From the NCBI GenBank assembly GCA_947594855.1, contig CANQEL010000002.1, positions 168,438-232,437 on the forward strand: DNA of 64,000 nt. The letters are read 5' to 3'. Within the stretch, counting starts at the first letter, position 1. Each line of letters begins with the position of its first letter. This document shows, piece by piece, positions 56,588-64,000 of the stretch. The DNA comes from an uncultured Lachnospiraceae bacterium (GTDB taxonomy: Bacteria > Bacillota > Clostridia > Lachnospirales > Lachnospiraceae). The translations under genes and the position numbers were made by a program. Below the pieces are notes generated by a model that worked only from the letters and a program-made list of their open reading frames with translations, did no database searches and was not told the DNA's origin.

Positions 56588-58579
56588 ATGGAGTTCAGAT
56601 TACACAGCGAATATCAGCCAACCGGAGACCAGCCGGAAGCGATTGCTACACTTGTAGAAGGATTTGAGGAAGGCAATCAAATCCAGACGCTCCTTGGGGT
56701 TACGGGTTCAGGTAAGACATTTACAATGGCAAACGTGATACAGAAGCTTCAGAAGCCGACGCTTGTAATTGCGCACAATAAGACTCTCGCGGCGCAGCTC
56801 TACGGTGAGTTTAAGGAATTCTTTCCTGAAAACGCAGTAGAATATTTTGTGTCCTATTACGATTATTACCAGCCGGAGGCATATGTGCCTTCAACGGATA
56901 CTTATATTGCCAAAGATTCTGATATTAATGATGAGATTGATAAGCTCAGACATTCTGCTACGGCATCGCTTACTGAAAGAAAAGATGTTATTGTTGTTTC
57001 AAGCGTATCGTGCATATACGGACTTGGAAGTCCGATTGATTATCAGAATATGACGTTGTCAGTACGACCCGGCATGATAAGGGACAGGGATGACGTATTA
57101 AGAAAACTTGTTGATATACAATACGAAAGAAATGATATAGATTTTCACCGTGGAACATTCAGGGTCCATGGCGACGTTGTTGAGATATATCCAGCGTCAG
57201 CTACGGATGTGGCGGTGAGGATAGAGTTTTTTGGAAATGAGATAGACAGGATATCGGAAATAGATGTTCTTTCGGGAAATATCAAATGCGACCTTGAACA
57301 TGTTGTTATATTTCCGGCATCGCATTATGTTGTGGCGCCTGATAAAATGGCTGAAGCGATTAAAGATATTGAAGAAGACCTGGCTGAGCGAATAACCTAT
57401 TTTAGGTCAGAGGATAAACTGATTGAGGCACAGAGGATTTCAGAAAGAACTAATTTTGATATAGAAATGATGAGGGAGACAGGTTTCTGTTCCGGAATTG
57501 AGAATTATTCAAGGTATCTTGCGGGCACGGAGCCGGGAGCGGCGCCTAATACGCTTATAGACTATTTTCCGGATGATTTTCTGATTATCATTGATGAATC
57601 GCATATGACAATTCCCCAGATAAGAGGAATGTATGCAGGAGACCGTTCACGGAAAACTACTCTTGTAGACTATGGGTTCAGGCTGCCGTCGGCGCTGGAT
57701 AACAGACCGCTCAACTTCGATGAATTTGAATCGCATATTAATCAGCTTCTGTGTGTGTCAGCTACTCCGTCTGATTATGAGAGCAGCCATGAAATGTTAA
57801 GGGCCGAACAGATTATAAGACCGACGGGACTTCTTGACCCTGAGGTTATAGTTAAGCCGGTAAAAGGTCAGATTGATGATTTGTTATATGAAGTGGGTAA
57901 GGAAGCCGAAAAGCACAATAAAGTTATGGTTACTACGCTGACAAAGCGTATGGCGGAGGAACTTACAAAATATCTGGCTGAGAATGATATAAGGGTCAGA
58001 TACCTTCATTCGGATATTGATACGCTGGAGCGTTCAGAGATTATAAGGGATATGCGAATGGATGAATTCGACGTGCTTGTGGGTATTAATCTTCTCAGGG
58101 AAGGGCTTGATATACCGGAGATTACGCTTGTTGCAATTCTTGATGCTGATAAGGAAGGGTTCCTGCGTTCAGAGACGTCGCTTATCCAGACGATAGGGCG
58201 CGCAGCAAGAAATGTAGACGGCCATGTTATAATGTATGCCGACAATATTACCGATTCAATGAAAAACGCAATATCAGAGACTAACAGAAGACGTGCGATA
58301 CAGCAGAAATATAATGAAGAACACGGCATAACGCCGCAGTCAATTAAAAAAGAGGTGCGCGACCTGATACGTATCTCAAAAGAAGTTCCTAAGTTAAAAG
58401 AAGAGCTTGAAAAAGATATGGAATCAATGAGTAAAAAAGAGATAAACAGACTTATAAACAATTATTCCAAGCGTATGCATAAAGCGGCGGCAGAGCTTAA
58501 TTTTGAACTGGCAGCAGAGCTAAGGGATGCAATAAGCGAGCTTAGGAAACAATTATCAGCAGAAAACGGAGGTTTGTGA
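56588..58579 (+). CDS. uvrB: Excinuclease ABC subunit B
   Basis: 663 aa, the damage-verifying helicase-like subunit of nucleotide excision repair. ATG 56588 with GGAGG 12 bases upstream gives [19 protein letters not shown], the standard start. Walker [11 protein letters not shown] (about 38-47), the beta-hairpin region [12 protein letters not shown] (about 92), DESH (about 336), the helicase motifs [14 protein letters not shown] (about 500) and QTIGRAARN, and a C-terminal UVR domain (about 620-655, LIKE the UvrC-binding coiled coil). uvrA starts after one base, so the two are one operon under the SOS box. Confidence 0.97.
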   Translation: MEFRLHSEYQPTGDQPEAIATLVEGFEEGNQIQTLLGVTGSGKTFTMANVIQKLQKPTLVIAHNKTLAAQLYGEFKEFFPENAVEYFVSYYDYYQPEAYVPSTDTYIAKDSDINDEIDKLRHSATASLTERKDVIVVSSVSCIYGLGSPIDYQNMTLSVRPGMIRDRDDVLRKLVDIQYERNDIDFHRGTFRVHGDVVEIYPASATDVAVRIEFFGNEIDRISEIDVLSGNIKCDLEHVVIFPASHYVVAPDKMAEAIKDIEEDLAERITYFRSEDKLIEAQRISERTNFDIEMMRETGFCSGIENYSRYLAGTEPGAAPNTLIDYFPDDFLIIIDESHMTIPQIRGMYAGDRSRKTTLVDYGFRLPSALDNRPLNFDEFESHINQLLCVSATPSDYESSHEMLRAEQIIRPTGLLDPEVIVKPVKGQIDDLLYEVGKEAEKHNKVMVTTLTKRMAEELTKYLAENDIRVRYLHSDIDTLERSEIIRDMRMDEFDVLVGINLLREGLDIPEITLVAILDADKEGFLRSETSLIQTIGRAARNVDGHVIMYADNITDSMKNAISETNRRRAIQQKYNEEHGITPQSIKKEVRDLIRISKEVPKLKEELEKDMESMSKKEINRLINNYSKRMHKAAAELNFELAAELRDAISELRKQLSAENGGL

Positions 58580-58580
58580 A

Positions 58581-61412
58581 GTGAAAGATAATGTCATTCG
58601 TATAAGAGGAGCAAGAGAACATAATCTGAAAGGAATAGATGTAGATATACCCAGAGATAAATTTGTTGTCATTACAGGACTGTCAGGTTCCGGAAAATCG
58701 TCGCTTGCATTTGATACGATATATGCCGAAGGACAGAGACGTTATATGGAGTCGCTTTCATCTTATGCAAGAATGTTTCTTGGACGTATGGACAAGCCTG
58801 AGGTGGACAGTATAGAAGGACTGTCGCCGGCCATTTCCATAGACCAGAAATCTACTAACAGGAATCCCCGTTCCACTGTTGGTACTGTTACGGAAATATA
58901 TGATTATTTCAGGCTGTTGTATGCAAGGATAGGAATACCTCACTGTCCTTCATGCGGCAAGGAAATTAAGAAACAGTCGGTTGACCAGATGGCAGATGAG
59001 ATAATGAAACTTCCGCAGGGCTCTCGCATACAGCTTCTTGCGCCTGTGGTAAGAGGTCGTAAGGGAACCCATGCAAAAGTTCTGGATAATGCGAAAAAGA
59101 GCGGATATGTCAGAGTAGTTATTGACGGAAATATGTATGAGCTTTCGGAAGATATATCGCTTGATAAAAATATAAAACATAACATTGAAGTGGTTGTAGA
59201 CAGGCTTGTGGTTAAAGAAGGTATTGAAAAAAGACTTTCAGATTCGATTGAAAATGTTCTCAGAATCGCTGACGGACTTATGGTTGTGGATATAGTTGGC
59301 GGGGAGCAGAAGAATTTCAGTGAGAGCTTTTCGTGTGCAGACTGTGGTATAAGTATAGATGAGATTGAGCCGAGAAGTTTTTCGTTCAATAATCCTTTTG
59401 GAGCATGTCCGGTGTGCAAAGGCCTTGGATTCAAGATGGAATTTGCCCCGGAGCTTCTTATACCGGATGAAAGAATGAGTATTTCCGAGGGCGCTATTGC
59501 AGTAAACGGATGGCAGTCGGTAGTTGAAAAATCCAGTTACACGCGCTGCGTACTTGACGCGCTTGCAGAGGAATATCGTTTTTCGCTTGACACGCCGTTT
59601 CAGGAATATCCGGATAAAATAAGAAATATTATTCTGTACGGCGCGGACAAGTCTGTAAAGGTAAAATACAAAGGACAGAGGGGAGTAGGAGTCTATGACG
59701 TACAGTTTGAGGGGCTTATAAAAAATGTTGAGAGACGTTACAGAGAAGTGGCTTCAGAAACTGCAAGACAGGAATATGAGGAATTCATGAAAATTACGCC
59801 TTGTACAGAGTGTAACGGAAAGCGTCTTAAAAAGGAAATTCTTTCTGTAACCGTCGGAGATAAAAATATAGCGGAAATTACGGAACTGCCTATAAGGGAA
59901 TTAAATGATTATATGCTTAACCTTAAGCTTACCGAGCTTCAGCAGAAAATAGGTACGCTTGTATTGAAAGAAATAAATGCGAGAATAGGTTTCCTTATGG
60001 ATGTGGGACTTGACTATCTGACGCTGGCAAGGTCGGCAGGAACCCTTTCCGGCGGCGAAGCGCAGCGTATAAGGCTTGCAACGCAGATAGGTTCTGGGCT
60101 TGTAGGAGTAGCATATATTCTTGATGAACCTAGTATAGGACTTCACCAGCGTGATAACGGAAAGCTTCTTAAAACGCTTAATAATCTTAAAAATCTTGGC
60201 AATACGCTTATTGTTGTTGAGCATGATGAAGAAACTATGCTTGCCGCCGATTATATAGTTGACGTAGGACCGGGCGCAGGCGAACATGGCGGAGAGTTGG
60301 TTGCCTGTGGTACTGCCGAAGATATTATGCAATGTCCGAAGTCAGTTACCGGCGCATATCTCAGCAAAAGGGTATCCATACCTATACCGGATAAACGTAA
60401 GAAACCTTCAGGCTGGATTACGGTTAAAGGCGCAAAGGAAAATAACCTGAAAAATATTAATGTGAAATTTCCTCTTGGAGTAATGACCTGTGTTACCGGA
60501 GTTTCAGGTTCAGGAAAAAGCTCGCTTGTGAATGAAATACTTTATAAAGCGCTTGCCAGAAAATTAAACAGAGCGCGTACAATACCCGGTAATTTTAAGG
60601 ATATTACAGGTGTAGAACAACTAGATAAAATTATTAATATTGACCAGTCGCCGATAGGAAGAACGCCGCGTTCCAATCCTGCCACTTATACAGGCGTATT
60701 TGATATGATACGTGATTTGTTTGCGGCCACTCCTGATGCCAAAATGAGAAATTACAAAAAAGGAAGGTTTTCATTTAACGTAAAAGGCGGCCGCTGCGAG
60801 GCATGCAGTGGAGACGGTATAATTAAGATAGAGATGAATTTTCTTCCTGACATATATGTACAATGCGAGGTGTGTCAGGGAAAAAGATATAACCGGGAAA
60901 CGCTGGATGTCAAATACAAAGGAAAGAGCATATTTGACGTGCTGGATATGACTGTGGAGGAAGCATTGCAATTCTTTAAGCATATTCCTTCAATTAATAG
61001 GAAGATTCAGACCTTGTATGACGTAGGGTTATCTTATTTGAAACTTGGACAGCCTTCTACACAGCTTTCAGGCGGTGAGGCGCAGAGGATAAAGCTTGCC
61101 ACGGAGCTGAGCAGAAGAAGTACCGGAAAGACAATATATGTCCTTGACGAGCCGACAACAGGGCTTCATTTTGCTGACGTGCATAAACTGATTGATATGC
61201 TTAAAAGGCTTACGGAAGGCGGTAATACAGTTGTAGTAATAGAGCATAATCTGGATGTAATTAAGACTGCAGATTATATTATTGATATAGGGCCTGAGGG
61301 CGGCGACCGTGGCGGAACAATTATTGCCAAAGGAACGCCGGAAGAAGTCGCTGAAGTTCCGGAGAGCTATACAGGGCAGTTTTTGAAAAAAATTCTTGGA
61401 AATAATAATTGA
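58581..61412 (+). CDS. uvrA: Excinuclease ABC subunit A
   Basis: 943 aa damage-sensing ATPase of nucleotide excision repair. GTG 58581 has GGAGG nine bases upstream. Two ABC modules: Walker [11 protein letters not shown] (about 31) and [10 protein letters not shown] (about 640), signatures [12 protein letters not shown] (about 487) and [12 protein letters not shown] (about 829). Zinc fingers are shown by CPSCGKEI (first), CADCG..CPVCKG (about 253-280) and [17 protein letters not shown] (about 736-765). All are intact. Co-transcribed with uvrB. Confidence 0.97.
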   Translation: MKDNVIRIRGAREHNLKGIDVDIPRDKFVVITGLSGSGKSSLAFDTIYAEGQRRYMESLSSYARMFLGRMDKPEVDSIEGLSPAISIDQKSTNRNPRSTVGTVTEIYDYFRLLYARIGIPHCPSCGKEIKKQSVDQMADEIMKLPQGSRIQLLAPVVRGRKGTHAKVLDNAKKSGYVRVVIDGNMYELSEDISLDKNIKHNIEVVVDRLVVKEGIEKRLSDSIENVLRIADGLMVVDIVGGEQKNFSESFSCADCGISIDEIEPRSFSFNNPFGACPVCKGLGFKMEFAPELLIPDERMSISEGAIAVNGWQSVVEKSSYTRCVLDALAEEYRFSLDTPFQEYPDKIRNIILYGADKSVKVKYKGQRGVGVYDVQFEGLIKNVERRYREVASETARQEYEEFMKITPCTECNGKRLKKEILSVTVGDKNIAEITELPIRELNDYMLNLKLTELQQKIGTLVLKEINARIGFLMDVGLDYLTLARSAGTLSGGEAQRIRLATQIGSGLVGVAYILDEPSIGLHQRDNGKLLKTLNNLKNLGNTLIVVEHDEETMLAADYIVDVGPGAGEHGGELVACGTAEDIMQCPKSVTGAYLSKRVSIPIPDKRKKPSGWITVKGAKENNLKNINVKFPLGVMTCVTGVSGSGKSSLVNEILYKALARKLNRARTIPGNFKDITGVEQLDKIINIDQSPIGRTPRSNPATYTGVFDMIRDLFAATPDAKMRNYKKGRFSFNVKGGRCEACSGDGIIKIEMNFLPDIYVQCEVCQGKRYNRETLDVKYKGKSIFDVLDMTVEEALQFFKHIPSINRKIQTLYDVGLSYLKLGQPSTQLSGGEAQRIKLATELSRRSTGKTIYVLDEPTTGLHFADVHKLIDMLKRLTEGGNTVVVIEHNLDVIKTADYIIDIGPEGGDRGGTIIAKGTPEEVAEVPESYTGQFLKKILGNNN

Positions 61413-61511
61413 TTTTTGTCTAAAACCCTTTTATTATTATGATAAATATAATGAAGAGATATATATTTTAAAAGTGGGATAGATGAAGTAAAGATAAAAG
61501 AGGAATCGGAA

Positions 61512-62099
61512 ATGGGTAATAATCATTTTTTTGCAATGATGGCAAGAATGAAATATATAAACCGATGGGCGCTTATGAGAAATTCTGATTTGGAAAATAT
61601 AAGCGAACATTCACTTGAAGTTGCAATGATTGCCAACGCGCTTGCCGTCATAAGTAATGTGAGATTCGGAAATAGCCTTAATCCTGAGAAAGCAGCGCTT
61701 ATTGGAGTATATCATGATACTACTGAAATAATTACCGGGGATATGCCTACTCCGGTAAAATATTTTAATCCGGCTATTAAAACGGCCTATAAAGAGGTTG
61801 AGAGCATTGCAGCGGATAAACTTCTTGCAATGCTGCCTTCCGATATGCAGGGATATTACCACAGTTTATTTTATAAGCAGGAAGAAGATGAATATCTGTG
61901 GAGGCTTGTAAAGGCAGCAGACAAACTTTCTGCTCTTATAAAATGTATAAAAGAGGAAAAGATGGGAAACCGGGAATTTGCAAGCGCCCATATAACGATA
62001 AAAAAGGCGCTTGATGATATGAACCTTCCTGAAATAGCTGTTTTTGAAGAAGAATTTCTGCAGTCATTTGAACTTACGCTTGATGAACTGCAGAAGTAG
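61512..62099 (+). CDS. HD-domain 5'-nucleotidase (YfbR-like)
   Basis: 195 aa metal-dependent phosphohydrolase. The HD core is seen in NISEHSLEVAMIANAL (first His), GVYHDTTEIITGDMPTPVKYFNP (HD pair and the YfbR signature) and VKAADKLSALIKCIKEEK (last Asp). YfbR removes phosphate from deoxyribonucleoside monophosphates. GGAATCGGAA lies before the ATG as a weak ribosome site. It lies between the repair operon and guaA, so a role in nucleotide balance fits. Confidence 0.9.
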   Translation: MGNNHFFAMMARMKYINRWALMRNSDLENISEHSLEVAMIANALAVISNVRFGNSLNPEKAALIGVYHDTTEIITGDMPTPVKYFNPAIKTAYKEVESIAADKLLAMLPSDMQGYYHSLFYKQEEDEYLWRLVKAADKLSALIKCIKEEKMGNREFASAHITIKKALDDMNLPEIAVFEEEFLQSFELTLDELQK

Positions 62100-62134
62100 A
62101 AGATTATGAAATATGAAAGGATATATTATTTGCT

Positions 62135-63688
62135 ATGGAAAAAGAATTGGTAATAGTTCTGGATTTTGGCGGTCAGTATAATCAGCTGATAGCAAGAAGA
62201 GTCAGAGAGTGTGATGTATATTGCGAGGTGAAGCCATATACAATGTCTCTGGATGAATTAAAGTCGCTTAACCCTAAAGGAATAATATTTACCGGCGGGC
62301 CTAATAGCGTATATGATGACGCATCCCCCAAATATGATAGCGCAATATATGAACTTGGTATTCCTATCCTGGGAATCTGTTACGGCTCACAGCTTATGGC
62401 TTACGGTCTTGGCGGCCTTGTAAAGACTGCTCCTGTAAGCGAATATGGACATACCGAGACGATAGTTGATAAGTCGTCAGTACTTTTTAAGGGTATAAAC
62501 GTTTCGGAAAATAATTCTACAGTATGCTGGATGAGCCATACGGATTATATTGCGGAAGTTCCCAAAGGGTTCAGACCGGTTGCGCATACTGCCAATTGTC
62601 CTGTTGCGGCTATGGAGTGCAAAGAAAGAAAATTGTACGCCGTACAGTTTCACCCTGAAGTAATGCATACGAGAGAAGGGCTTAAGATGCTCAGAAATTT
62701 CGTATATGACGTGTGCGGATGTTCGGGCGACTGGAAAATGGACAGTTTTGCAAATGCCACGATAAAACAGCTCAGGGAAAAGATAGGTTCAGGCAAAGTG
62801 CTGTGTGCATTGTCAGGCGGCGTGGACAGTTCAGTGGCAGCAGTGCTTTTATCAAAGGCTGTAGGCAAACAGCTTACGTGCGTATTTGTTGACCATGGTC
62901 TTTTAAGAAAAAATGAAGGTGATGAAGTTGAGCAGGTATTCGGACCAAACGGTAATTATGAGCTTAATTTCATACGTGTAAATGCACAGGAAAGATATTA
63001 TAAAAAACTTGCCGGAGTGACTGAACCAGAGAAAAAACGTAAAATAATCGGAGAGGAATTCATACGTGTATTTGAAGAAGAAGCAAAAAAAATAGGAAGC
63101 GTGGATTTCCTCGTTCAGGGTACAATATATCCGGATGTTATAGAAAGCGGACTTGGCGATTCGGCAGTAATAAAGAGCCATCACAATGTTGGCGGACTTC
63201 CTTCGGTAGTTGATTTCAAGGAAATAATTGAACCTCTTCGTATGCTTTTTAAAGACGAGGTAAGAAAAGTAGGACGTGAACTTGGAATACCGGATTATCT
63301 TGTGGACAGACAGCCATTTCCGGGACCGGGGCTTGGAATCCGCATAATAGGAGAAGTTACTCCCGAAAAAGTGCGTATAGTTCAGGAAGCAGATTATATT
63401 TACCGTGAGGAGATTGCAAAAGCGGGAGCAGATAAAGGCCTCGGACAGTATTACGCAGCCCTTACTAATATGCGTTCCGTGGGCGTTATGGGAGATTTCA
63501 GAACTTATGATTACGCAGTTGCTTTAAGGGCAGTATGTACATCCGATTTTATGACGGCAGAGGCTGCCGAACTTCCGTGGGAGGTTCTTAGTAAGGTGAC
63601 GAACAGGATTGTGAATGAGGTTAAAGGTGTAAACAGGGTGCTGTATGATTGTACCGGGAAACCACCGGCAACGATAGAGTTTGAGTAA
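62135..63688 (+). CDS. guaA: GMP synthase (glutamine-hydrolysing)
   Basis: 517 aa. Converts XMP to GMP. Glutamine amidotransferase domain about 6-190 with Cys82 in [11 protein letters not shown] and the His-Glu pair in FHPEV; ATP-pyrophosphatase domain with the SGGVDSS loop (about 227); dimerisation domain to the end, closing with the conserved [16 protein letters not shown] precedes the ATG. The 3' end is complete (EFE stop). A strong terminator follows. The 3' end of guaA is a known target of integrating elements. Confidence 0.97.
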   Translation: MEKELVIVLDFGGQYNQLIARRVRECDVYCEVKPYTMSLDELKSLNPKGIIFTGGPNSVYDDASPKYDSAIYELGIPILGICYGSQLMAYGLGGLVKTAPVSEYGHTETIVDKSSVLFKGINVSENNSTVCWMSHTDYIAEVPKGFRPVAHTANCPVAAMECKERKLYAVQFHPEVMHTREGLKMLRNFVYDVCGCSGDWKMDSFANATIKQLREKIGSGKVLCALSGGVDSSVAAVLLSKAVGKQLTCVFVDHGLLRKNEGDEVEQVFGPNGNYELNFIRVNAQERYYKKLAGVTEPEKKRKIIGEEFIRVFEEEAKKIGSVDFLVQGTIYPDVIESGLGDSAVIKSHHNVGGLPSVVDFKEIIEPLRMLFKDEVRKVGRELGIPDYLVDRQPFPGPGLGIRIIGEVTPEKVRIVQEADYIYREEIAKAGADKGLGQYYAALTNMRSVGVMGDFRTYDYAVALRAVCTSDFMTAEAAELPWEVLSKVTNRIVNEVKGVNRVLYDCTGKPPATIEFE

Positions 63689-63694
63689 AAGGGT

Positions 63695-63737
63695 AAATCC
63701 CCGCAAACCTTGATTTTTCAAGGCTTGCGGGGATTTT
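63695..63737 (+). terminator. Terminator after guaA
   Basis: AATCCCCGCAA-CCTTGA pairs with TCAAGG-TTGCGGGGATT with one mismatch, short T-rich loop and T-run. Confidence 0.9.
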
Positions 63738-63877
63738 GAAATTGGTGGTGGGTACGATTTGGGTACAAAAATTAATTATATTGTTTGTTGCCAAATATTT
63801 TTTAAAAACTTCTTTTTATAATTAAGGTAAGAGATAGGACTGTTATAATATTTTTAAGGTGAAAAGAGATAATATAT
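63738..63877. other. Junction between guaA and the DUF4238 gene
   Basis: No gene. The motif GGGTAC occurs twice ten bases apart (GTGGGTACgatTTGGGTAC, 63748-63766), possibly a recombinase site. The rest is AT-rich and should hold the promoter of the next gene. Confidence 0.3.
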
Positions 63878-64000
63878 ATGAGCATACCTAAAAAACAACA
63901 TTTTGTTCCACAATCATATTTGAAACAATGGGAGGATAAAGAGTCTCTTATTTGGTTATATAACAAAAAAGATAAAACCGTAGCACATAGAAATACAAGC
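63878..64000 (+). CDS. DUF4238 domain protein, N-terminal part
   Basis: First 41 codons; the gene runs off the right edge. AAGGTG lies upstream of ATG 63878. The protein begins MSIPKKQHFVPQSYLKQW, and HFVPQSYLKQW is the hallmark start of DUF4238. The family is about 280-350 aa, of unknown function, and often sits in defence or mobile islands. Being the first gene past guaA, it may open such an island. Confidence 0.7.
   Translation, partial: MSIPKKQHFVPQSYLKQWEDKESLIWLYNKKDKTVAHRNTS

Overview
The window looks like a chromosome segment of an anaerobic, low-GC Firmicute, most likely Lachnospiraceae (Clostridia). Reasons: AT-rich coding sequence with strong GGAGG-type ribosome binding sites, a secreted GH10 xylanase with an Ig-like domain, two GH2 enzymes, [FeFe]-hydrogenase maturases HydG and HydF, a clostridial-type serine acetyltransferase, LytTR signalling, and an ftsEX-M23-S41 operon. 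The genus cannot be fixed from sequence alone.

Layout. 1-2508 (minus): a type IIA topoisomerase pair (GyrB/ParE-like, then the start of GyrA/ParC-like). 2633-10771: a LacZ-type beta-galactosidase, a secreted leucine-rich-repeat protein, a TetM-like ribosomal GTPase fused to a Rae1/YacP-like NYN RNase domain, and an acyltransferase. 10877-17162: cell-wall amidase, PgeF/YfiH, tRNA-Thr(CGT), metallo-hydrolase, MATE exporter, carboxylesterase, serine acetyltransferase. 17309-19573: GH10 xylanase. 19679-23254: a small ribbon-helix-helix protein with TrmO, HydG and HydF behind a near-consensus promoter. 23312-24913: FGGY sugar kinase. 25084-29832: an apparently inserted restriction-modification cluster with three DNA methyltransferases, a large unrecognised protein that is probably the nuclease, and a stand-alone HARE-HTH protein. 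30030-31449: ECF sigma factor and membrane anti-sigma. 31437-34587 (minus): SDR, PutP and patatin. 34745-37516: LytR_C protein, a WecG/TagA-like protein with eroded motifs, YitT. 37680-41194: sugar-ABC ATPase and a second GH2 enzyme. 41252-46539: CdaR-like regulator, ftsE, ftsX, M23 hydrolase, S41 protease. 46569-49966: FAD/Rieske oxidoreductase and an AgrA/AgrC-like two-component pair, followed by a probable structured RNA with its own terminator (about 50101-50289). 50308-51121: toxin-antitoxin locus. 51225-53315: EF-G-like GTPase. 53438-56482: a graveyard of broken accessory genes (RhuM, nucleotidyltransferase, zinc-ribbon, ECF sigma). 56495-63688: SOS box, uvrB, uvrA, an HD nucleotidase and guaA. 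Right edge: a DUF4238 gene just past guaA, a site often used by integrating elements.

How the genes fit together: polysaccharide use (xylanase, GH2 enzymes, carboxylesterase, sugar kinase, the shared sugar-ABC ATPase), hydrogen-evolving fermentation (HydG/HydF), and division-linked wall hydrolysis (FtsEX, M23, S41, amidase) form the housekeeping layer. The best candidates for something new are the TetM-like/Rae1-like fusion, the three-methyltransferase restriction cluster, and the unidentified structured RNA behind the LytTR system. All functional assignments come from reading motifs and overall family resemblance; no database search was run.
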